A stretch of DNA of 36,271 nucleotides, from positions 1 through 36,271 of IMG/VR virus record IMGVR_UViG_3300037502_000824; one strand, given 5' to 3'. This document shows positions 1-3,934 of the stretch, in pieces. The translations under genes and the position numbers were made by a program. Below the pieces are notes generated by a model. That model saw only the letters and a program-made list of their open reading frames with translations. It was not told the DNA's origin and did no database searches. How positions within the stretch are numbered: position 1 is the first letter of the stretch; each line of letters opens with the position of its first letter. This DNA comes from a virus.

Positions 1-127
1 GGGGTTTCCTTGTTCCATAGTGATCCGTAGTGTAGTTCATTGATTCTGGTGATGCAATGCACCCATTGGGTTTTTGATTTTTGAAAAAATTTTCACGGGT
101 TCTGTGATGCCGCCCCGCCAGTGACCC
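1..127. repeat. Terminal direct repeat (circular closure overlap), left copy
   Basis: Bases 1-127 are repeated exactly at 36145-36271. The shared piece contains the first six codons of the small terminase gene (minus strand, start codon at 16-18) and its upstream promoter. A length of exactly 127 equals a common large assembly k-mer, so the likeliest reading is an assembler overlap of a circular or circularly permuted molecule. P22-like phages package headfuls and give circular assemblies. A true short terminal repeat cannot be excluded from sequence alone. Confidence 0.93.
29..57 (-). promoter_or_regulatory. Putative late promoter of the terminase/structural operon (left copy)
   Basis: On the minus strand a -35-like TTGCAT (52-57) is followed after exactly 17 bp by a -10-like TACACT (29-34). 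The same site recurs at 36173-36201 in the right copy of the terminal repeat, where it lies just upstream of the small terminase start. TTGCAT also serves as the -35 in two other predicted promoters of this genome (6555-6582 and 30830-30858). The call rests on consensus match only. Confidence 0.5.
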
Positions 128-210
128 ACCCGCCTCCGGCCCTCCCCCGCCCCCGTCGAACCCAGCGCCGCCCGGGTACCACCCCAGCGTGGCCGCGGAT
201 CCCCGCGCCC

Positions 211-273
211 CAGCGGGTCCAGGGAATCGCTGACCCAGCGGGTCCAGGGAATCGCTGACCCAGCGGGTCCAGG
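211..273. repeat. 25-bp tandem repeat, about 2.5 copies
   Basis: The units begin CAGCGGGTCCAGGGAATCGC at 211 and 236 and are identical over 25 bp. A third copy starts at 261 and diverges after 13 bases. A related stretch, CCAGCGGGTCCAGGGAAT, recurs near 372-389. Each unit carries the core of the operator-like element that also lies inside the early promoter at 642-652, so the array may be a protein-binding array. Confidence 0.85.
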
Positions 274-534
274 TGATCCGCGGATCTGGCGCTGCTGATC
301 TGGCGAATGATCACCGGATCCAGGGGGTCCAGATTGTCCAGGGGAATCCTGACCCCCTGGGTTCATGCGGTCCAGCGGGTCCAGGGAATTCCCGGGAAAT
401 CCTGGGGGAAAACCTGACCCAGCGGGCAAAAAGGGGCCGCGGTGACAAAAGCGCCTTTCGCGCGCAGGAGGCGTTTAATAGAGTACTTTTCGATTTGCAC
501 AGATTTTAAGCAATCCCAGAAACCTACCCCCTGA

Positions 535-553
535 GACAAAAGGGCCATTTGTC
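535..553. repeat. Inverted repeat GACAAA/TTTGTC
   Basis: GACAAA at 535-540 pairs with TTTGTC at 548-553 across a 7-base centre. The left arm continues as GACAAAAGGGCC and has a near-identical direct copy, GACAAAAGCGCC, at 444-455; a looser copy (GGCAAAAAGGGGCC) starts at 425. This could be a second class of regulator or replication-protein site. No partner protein is identified. Confidence 0.5.
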
Positions 554-629
554 ACTAGCTTACACCCAGCTGACACCGTGAACCCAGCGGGTCAGGGAAA
601 ATACTGATGATCTTTTTTTGCTGCACCTA

Positions 630-658
630 TTGACAATAATCACCCGCTGGGTTATATT
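630..658 (+). promoter_or_regulatory. Early promoter with embedded operator-like element
   Basis: A perfect -35 TTGACA (630-635) is separated by 17 bp from a -10 TATATT (653-658). The spacer contains ACCCGCTGGGT (642-652), the reverse complement of the ACCCAGCGGGT element repeated upstream at 233, 258 and 582. A protein recognising the array could therefore also block or bend this promoter. It is the best sigma70-type promoter in the window and is placed to drive genes from 697 onward as host RNA polymerase meets entering DNA. Confidence 0.85.
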
Positions 659-667
659 TACATCACC

Positions 668-689
668 GTAACCCGTAACCCTGAAAGGA
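668..689 (+). repeat. Intercistronic leader repeat, copy 1
   Basis: GTAACCC is repeated in tandem and followed by TGAAAGGA, which supplies the ribosome binding site for the gene at 697. The same cassette precedes the next two genes at 917-937 and 1080-1101. A cassette conserved across unrelated genes suggests either duplicated gene-plus-leader units or a common post-transcriptional signal. Confidence 0.7.
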
Positions 690-696
690 CCTGATC

Positions 697-885
697 ATGA
701 ACAAGAGCGAAATCCGCGAAGTCTCGAAGATCGCACAATACCGCGCCGCAGGCCTGGGCGCTGATTTTGTAGCCCGTGCGCTGTCTGCCCTGATCCGCGC
801 CGCCCGTACAAATAAGAGCCGCGCCGCGCTGATGGAATACGCCCAGATCTTCGCTGTCGCTGATCACCCTGAATTCATTGTCTGA
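697..885 (+). CDS. Small hypothetical protein (first early gene)
   Basis: This 62-residue protein is the first gene behind the strong early promoter and has a good GAAAGGA ribosome binding site. It is Ala-rich, predicted largely helical, and has scattered basic residues (KSEIREVSK near the start, RAARTNKSRAA in the middle). No membrane segment, signal peptide or Cys motif is visible. I recognise no family. Immediate-early position and small size suit a host-takeover or regulatory role, but that is inference from context only. Confidence 0.75.
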   Translation: MNKSEIREVSKIAQYRAAGLGADFVARALSALIRAARTNKSRAALMEYAQIFAVADHPEFIV

Positions 886-894
886 TGTAACCCA

Positions 895-911
895 GGGGGC
901 GCGAAGCCCCC
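895..911 (+). other. Hairpin between the first two early genes
   Basis: GGGGGC (895-900) pairs with GCCCCC (906-911) around the loop GCGAA. It lies just after the stop of the gene at 697 and before the second leader repeat. There is no U-run, so it looks like an mRNA-stabilising or processing hairpin rather than a terminator. Confidence 0.5.
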
Positions 912-916
912 GCCCT

Positions 917-937
917 GTAACCCGTAACCTGAGGAAA
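917..937 (+). repeat. Intercistronic leader repeat, copy 2
   Basis: The tandem GTAACCCGTAACC is followed by TGAGGAAA, a slightly divergent form of the cassette at 668-689, and provides the ribosome binding site for the small membrane protein starting at 943. Confidence 0.7.
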
Positions 938-942
938 TCAAA

Positions 943-1083
943 ATGAGCCGTCACCAATTAACGTACATCGATTTGCACCCTGAACCTGTGCGCCAGGATC
1001 CGCCCGATTGGCTGATCATTGTCGGCGCTGTCCTGGCGCTGCTGGCCCTGTACGTGATCACCGTTTTTCTGTTCACCCTGTAA
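943..1083 (+). CDS. Small single-span membrane protein
   Basis: This 46-residue frame starts with ATG behind a GAGG ribosome binding site and ends in a TAA that forms part of the next leader repeat. Residues 1-22 are polar and end in RQDPPDW. Residues 23-46 are almost continuously hydrophobic (Leu, Ile, Val, Ala), giving one C-terminal transmembrane helix and a likely N-in tail anchor or N-out topology. No family is recognised. Tiny membrane proteins in phage early operons can act in superinfection exclusion or host envelope interference; here that is only a hypothesis. Confidence 0.75.
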   Translation: MSRHQLTYIDLHPEPVRQDPPDWLIIVGAVLALLALYVITVFLFTL

Positions 1084-1101
1084 CCCGTAACCCTGAAAGG
1101 A
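1080..1101 (+). repeat. Intercistronic leader repeat, copy 3
   Basis: This copy matches copy 1 at 668-689 exactly over GTAACCCGTAACCCTGAAAG plus GA. The stop codon of the preceding membrane protein (1081-1083) is inside it, and GAAAGGA serves the gene at 1109. Confidence 0.75.
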
Positions 1102-1108
1102 TCGCATC

Positions 1109-1417
1109 ATGAATGCACCCGTGAAAACCCCCGTTATCCTGTCCGCCCTGGTGGACCGTCTCGCCGCGGTGAAAGCTGCGGCCGCTGATCTGGCCGCTGA
1201 GGAAAAATCCCTGAAGGCTGAACTGATCGCCGCGGGTCTGCCCGTGATCGAAGGATCCGCGCACCGTGTTGCCGTTTCGTTTTGTGCTGGCCGTGAAGTG
1301 ATCGACTGGCAGACTATCGCGGAAAAGCTGAACCCGTCCCGCCAATTGATCACCGCGCACACTGCCCAGGGTGAACCGTTTTACACTGTCCGCGTGTCCG
1401 CCAGGAAGGGGGCCTGA
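1109..1417 (+). CDS. Conserved phage hypothetical protein
   Basis: This 102-residue protein has an N-terminal helical, probably coiled-coil segment of alternating Ala/Leu/Lys/Glu (about residues 8-45), then a beta-rich part with HRVAVSF, and ends in YTVRVSARKGA. This architecture is familiar from small proteins in betaproteobacterial phages, where a coiled coil precedes a conserved ending like TTVRVSAR. I know of no assigned biochemical function. It is in the early operon, nearly abutting the next gene (3-nt gap), so the two are probably co-translated. Confidence 0.75.
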   Translation: MNAPVKTPVILSALVDRLAAVKAAAADLAAEEKSLKAELIAAGLPVIEGSAHRVAVSFCAGREVIDWQTIAEKLNPSRQLITAHTAQGEPFYTVRVSARKGA

Positions 1418-1419
1418 TC

Positions 1420-1641
1420 ATGAAAGCCGATCGTTTTGATTTCACTGGCCGCAAACCCTCAATGCGTCAATGCCTGGCCGCTGCCCAGCGCCTGGCGAAA
1501 ACTGGCGCCGATCATATCGAGCTGGCCTGGGGTGAAAACTGGCTGCAGCTGATGCGCCAAGCTAACGGATACTGGGCGGGTTTTGGATTCATCCGAGACA
1601 TTGACGCCGATCGAATCGCTCGGGAGATGAATCATGCATAA
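1420..1641 (+). CDS. Small hypothetical protein
   Basis: This 73-residue protein starts two bases after the preceding stop and overlaps the next gene by 8 nt, so the three are likely translationally coupled. It has a basic N-terminus (KADRFDFTGRKPS), a short helix (RQCLAAAQRLAKTG), then a Trp-rich segment with three Trp residues. No motif is recognised. Function is unknown. Confidence 0.7.
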   Translation: MKADRFDFTGRKPSMRQCLAAAQRLAKTGADHIELAWGENWLQLMRQANGYWAGFGFIRDIDADRIAREMNHA

Positions 1642-1873
1642 CCCGATCGATGCTGAATTCATGCGCCGTCACTTTACCCTGGTGACCGTCACCGATAAAC
1701 CCGCGCCCCAGGTTCACCCCCTGGACCCGCAGGATCTGCGGGAAATCCTGGCCGCGATCACTTCGGCCGCCGCCCGACTGCGGGGGACCCGCTGCCCGTT
1801 TTCTGACAATCGCGCCGCGGGTGAACTGGACTATTCCGCGGCCGTGATCCGCGAAGCCCTGGAAAGGATCTAA
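1634..1873 (+). CDS. Small hypothetical protein
   Basis: This 79-residue protein starts within the end of the previous gene. It has an N-terminal strand-like part (FTLVTVTD), a Pro-rich linker (APQVHPLDP) and a C-terminal helical region (LREILAAITSAAARLRG and AAVIREALERI). No family is recognised. Context is the coupled early operon. Confidence 0.7.
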   Translation: MHNPIDAEFMRRHFTLVTVTDKPAPQVHPLDPQDLREILAAITSAAARLRGTRCPFSDNRAAGELDYSAAVIREALERI

Positions 1874-1875
1874 AA

Positions 1876-2559
1876 ATGACCGCTTACCATTTTGTCCCCG
1901 TGTCCGCCAATCGAAAGACTGGACCGATACCCGTCACCTATTCTGAGCGGGGGACCTGCCCGCCCAGCTGCCCGCATTATCGGGCGGACTGCTACGCGGA
2001 GGACTATTACACCCGGATGACCTGGGACAAGGTCCCCGCCCGCGGGGGATCCCTGGCGGACCTGTGCGCCAGGATCGCCGCGTTGCCCGCGGGGTCCTTG
2101 TGGCGTCACAATGTCGCGGGGGACCTGCCTGGATCTGGTGAAGATCTGGACCCCGCTGCCCTGGGCGAGATCGTCCGCGCCAATATCGGCCGCCGCGGGT
2201 TCACGTACACCCACAAGAAAAGCCCGGAAGCCCTGGACTGGGTCCGGCATGCGAACACTTGGGGGTTTACCGTGAACCTGTCCGCGGATGACGCGGGCGA
2301 AGCTGACACCCTGGCGGAAGCTGACGCGGGGCCAGTGTGCGCGATTGTCCCCCAGGACACCCCCGCGAAGTCCTGGACCCCCGCGGGGCGGGTGATCATT
2401 GTTTGCCCAGCGCAAACCCGGGACGATGTTACCTGTCAGTCCTGCGGATTGTGCGCGATCCCTGACCGCCAGGTAATCATCGGTTTCCGCGCCCACGGGA
2501 CCCGCGCCGCGGTGACTGACGCGAAGGCCCGCCGCGTGATCCCTATTGTGAAAGGATGA
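1876..2559 (+). CDS. Cys-rich DUF7227-like protein
   Basis: This 227-residue protein carries two Cys clusters. C28-x3-C32-x6-C39, in the context CPPSCPHYRADCYA, lies near the N-terminus; C177, C187, C190 and C193 lie near the C-terminus. Between them are motifs such as WRHNVAGDLPG (about 76-86) and GFTYTHK (about 108-114). I recall the combination GPIPV, CPxSCP, CYAE, WRHNxAGDLPG and FTYTHK from a widespread phage and bacterial family of unknown function (DUF7227). The strand-end motifs resemble a TIM-barrel-like fold, and the clusters suggest metal or Fe-S binding. Neither is proven. It is the largest protein of the early operon. Confidence 0.75.
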   Translation: MTAYHFVPVSANRKTGPIPVTYSERGTCPPSCPHYRADCYAEDYYTRMTWDKVPARGGSLADLCARIAALPAGSLWRHNVAGDLPGSGEDLDPAALGEIVRANIGRRGFTYTHKKSPEALDWVRHANTWGFTVNLSADDAGEADTLAEADAGPVCAIVPQDTPAKSWTPAGRVIIVCPAQTRDDVTCQSCGLCAIPDRQVIIGFRAHGTRAAVTDAKARRVIPIVKG

Positions 2560-2563
2560 CAAT

Positions 2564-2926
2564 ATGCCCAAAAAACTATTTTTCGATCTGATCCGCGCTG
2601 GCGGGATCCGTGAACCTGTCCAGTATTACCCGATTGTTTTCCTGCGGGGGACTGAATCCTGGCGTTTAGCTTTGCACCGGGACCCCGTCCTGGCGGGGAA
2701 GGGTGACTGGATTGTCTCTGACCCCGTGAGCGGGTATCGGGTGACCCGCGTCACCGCGTCATTTAAGGGGGTCCCCGTGTCTTCGAAGGATCTGACCGTC
2801 ACCCAGGCCCGCGGCGCTGCCCTGGCGGATCTGGATCTGACCGTTGACCGTGTCGGACTGGATCGATTCTCTGCGGTCCTGGCCGCTGCTCAAAACCCGA
2901 AACCCGCTCACCCCCTGAAAGGATGA
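2564..2926 (+). CDS. Hypothetical protein
   Basis: This 120-residue protein has an alternating strand pattern in the middle (WRLALHRD, WIVSDPVSGYRVTRV), suggesting a small beta fold, and a helical C-terminal part (ARGAALADLDL, FSAVLAAAQ). Its ribosome binding site is the GAAAGGATGAC box typical of this operon. Gly is often GGG and Pro CCC here, unlike the replication and structural genes. Function is unknown. Confidence 0.7.
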   Translation: MPKKLFFDLIRAGGIREPVQYYPIVFLRGTESWRLALHRDPVLAGKGDWIVSDPVSGYRVTRVTASFKGVPVSSKDLTVTQARGAALADLDLTVDRVGLDRFSAVLAAAQNPKPAHPLKG

Positions 2927-2930
2927 AATC

Positions 2931-3143
2931 ATGCCCCTGGATCTGATGAAATTACCCGCTGATGAAGCTGAGGCCCTGGCCTATTCCGAAGGGTTCACCG
3001 GGACCGCGTCACTGTTCGCCAGGATCGCGGACCTGCAGAAAGCCCTGGGGGAAGCCGTCGCCCAGATTGAACAGCTGGAAGCTGATCTCCGCGCTGCCCA
3101 GTTCGTGAACCGATATGAACGGGCATTCCCGCGGGGGGATTGA
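2931..3143 (+). CDS. Small coiled-coil hypothetical protein
   Basis: This 70-residue acidic protein has a C-terminal heptad-like helix (ADLQKALGEAVAQIEQLEADLRAAQ), probably a short coiled coil for dimerisation. It follows the previous gene after 4 nt, and its TGA overlaps the ATG of the 28-residue hydrophobic peptide. Function is unknown. Confidence 0.7.
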   Translation: MPLDLMKLPADEAEALAYSEGFTGTASLFARIADLQKALGEAVAQIEQLEADLRAAQFVNRYERAFPRGD

Positions 3144-3229
3144 TGCTGACCTTGTCTGTTTTTGTCTCGCTGATCTTCGCCGCTGTCCGCGCCCTGCTGC
3201 TGCTGATCGCGTCACTGATCAAACCCTGA
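3143..3229 (+). CDS. 28-residue hydrophobic peptide
   Basis: This frame starts at ATG 3143-3145, overlapping the stop of the upstream gene (TGATG), and ends just before the operon terminator. The peptide, starting MLTLSVFVSLIFAAVRALLL, is a single hydrophobic helix with one internal Arg and a C-terminal Lys-Pro. It would insert in the inner membrane. It resembles toxin-like or regulatory micropeptides only in general character. The start overlap, codon bias matching its neighbours and the immediately following terminator support it as a real gene. Confidence 0.6.
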   Translation: MLTLSVFVSLIFAAVRALLLLIASLIKP

Positions 3230-3236
3230 AACCCGC

Positions 3237-3265
3237 GCCCCAGGGGATCCCCTGGGGCCTTTTTT
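3237..3265 (+). terminator. Rho-independent terminator of the early operon
   Basis: A perfect 22-bp palindrome (3237-3258) with arms GCCCCAGGGGA and its complement is followed by C and six T residues (3260-3265). It ends the 697-3229 transcription unit. The HTH gene follows only 22 bp later with its own ribosome binding site, so it must be reached by readthrough or a separate weak promoter. Confidence 0.92.
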
Positions 3266-3286
3266 CGCCATTGAAAGGATGACATC

Positions 3287-3574
3287 ATGCCCGATGCAAA
3301 ACCCGCCCCGCTGCCCCTGTTCGCCCAGGATCTGGCCGCGCTGATCACGCGCCGCGGACTGGATGAAACCCGCGCCGCTGGCCTGCTGGGGGTCCCCGTG
3401 TTCACGCTCAGAAAATGGACCGCGGGGACCCGCGCCCCCAGCGCCGCGGCTGTCCGCCTGCTGGATGTCCTGGTGACCCTGGACACCCTGGCCCCCGCGC
3501 TGCTGGACGCGCTGACCCCGCCCGCCAGCGCCCCCAAGCGGCCCCGGGGGCGACCGAAGGCCAAGGCTGACTAA
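3287..3574 (+). CDS. HTH DNA-binding protein with AT-hook-like tail
   Basis: This 95-residue protein has a helix-turn-helix region of the XRE/phage-repressor type at about residues 12-55, including TRAAGLLGVPVFTLRKWTAG, where Trp and Gly match the end of the recognition helix in this class. It ends in a basic tail PKRPRGRPKAK with a Gly-Arg-Pro core at 88-90, the AT-hook signature. It sits right after the early terminator, so it may regulate the early promoter. The repeated ACCCAGCGGGT sites are candidate targets, but this link is inference. Confidence 0.78.
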   Translation: MPDAKPAPLPLFAQDLAALITRRGLDETRAAGLLGVPVFTLRKWTAGTRAPSAAAVRLLDVLVTLDTLAPALLDALTPPASAPKRPRGRPKAKAD

Positions 3575-3592
3575 GGCTCCCAACCAGCCAAC

Positions 3593-3652
3593 GGCCCCAA
3601 GTTTTAAGGCATCGAACCAACCGATGGCCCCAAGTTTTAAGGCATCGAACCA
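3593..3652. repeat. 33-bp tandem repeat, two copies
   Basis: The segment GGCCCCAAGTTTTAAGGCAT, continuing CGAACCA, occurs at 3593 and again at 3626, a period of 33 bp. It fills the gap between the HTH gene and the glutaredoxin gene. It marks the boundary between the compositionally distinct left island and the rest of the genome. It could be an operator pair or a recombination scar. Confidence 0.85.
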
Positions 3653-3667
3653 TGGGACAATCCAAAA

Positions 3668-3907
3668 ATGCACCTGATCATTTACTCGAAAAGCCACTGC
3701 CCCAACTGTGAAATCGCCAAGGATTTGCTGGGACAGGCTGGCATGGACTACCTCGAACGCAGCGTGGACGAGGAGCAGTGGCGCGATGTGTTCACGCGCA
3801 CATACCCCGATCTCAGGCAGATGCCCCAGATCTTCTACAAAGGCGAACGCATTGGTGGCCTGGCTGGCCTGCGTGAGTGGCTCAAGTGGCGCAAGGAGCA
3901 CCAGTAA
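3668..3907 (+). CDS. Glutaredoxin
   Basis: This 79-residue protein is a compact glutaredoxin: a first strand LIIYSK, the redox motif C11-P-N-C14, a cis-Pro element MPQIF around Pro53, and a GG pair at 63-64. The family reduces disulfides and supplies electrons to ribonucleotide reductase; phage versions such as those of T4 support dNTP synthesis. No ribonucleotide reductase is encoded here, so it would serve the host enzyme. It converges with the primase gene, and both share the hairpin at 3910-3932. Confidence 0.9.
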   Translation: MHLIIYSKSHCPNCEIAKDLLGQAGMDYLERSVDEEQWRDVFTRTYPDLRQMPQIFYKGERIGGLAGLREWLKWRKEHQ

Positions 3908-3909
3908 AA

Positions 3910-3932
3910 AAGGCCCGGTGATCCCGGGCCTT
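3910..3932. terminator. Bidirectional terminator between glutaredoxin and primase
   Basis: AAGGCCCGG (3910-3918) pairs with CCGGGCCTT (3924-3932) around a 5-base loop. On the minus strand the stem is followed by a run of six T residues, a strong terminator for the primase mRNA. On the plus strand the tail TTCTTC is weaker but adequate for glutaredoxin. Confidence 0.88.
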
Positions 3933-3934
3933 CT

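Larger units (their letters stand above)
128..629. other. Gene-free GC-rich control region between divergent operons
   Basis: No credible coding sequence is visible here. The long minus-strand frames are low-complexity Gly/Pro/Arg translations of repeats. The region contains 25-bp tandem repeats (211-273), repeated ACCCAGCGGGT-like elements (209-218, 233-243, 258-268, 371-380, 417-427, 582-592), GACAAAAG-type repeats at 444 and 535, and an inverted repeat at 535-553. Its position between leftward late and rightward early operons, with iteron-like repeats, suits a regulatory region and possibly a replication origin. The origin role is inference. Confidence 0.7.

Noticed and set aside
37-548. 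Overlapping frames of 60-130 residues on both strands in the control region
   Set aside because: They translate repeats into Gly/Pro/Arg/Trp-rich low-complexity sequence, lack ribosome binding sites and would read through promoter and operator elements.
128-696. Possible CRISPR array in the repeat-rich control region
   Set aside because: The 25-bp units are directly adjacent with no unique spacers, and no cas genes are present apart from the common phage Cas4-like DUF2800 protein.
1870-2571. 233-residue minus-strand frame opposite the Cys-rich gene
   Set aside because: It is a GC-rich antisense shadow of the plus-strand gene, which has a binding site, operon context and recognisable motifs.
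3287-3574. Toxin-antitoxin pair formed by the 28-residue peptide and the HTH protein
   Set aside because: A strong terminator separates them and no known toxin family is seen; the pairing rests only on adjacency.
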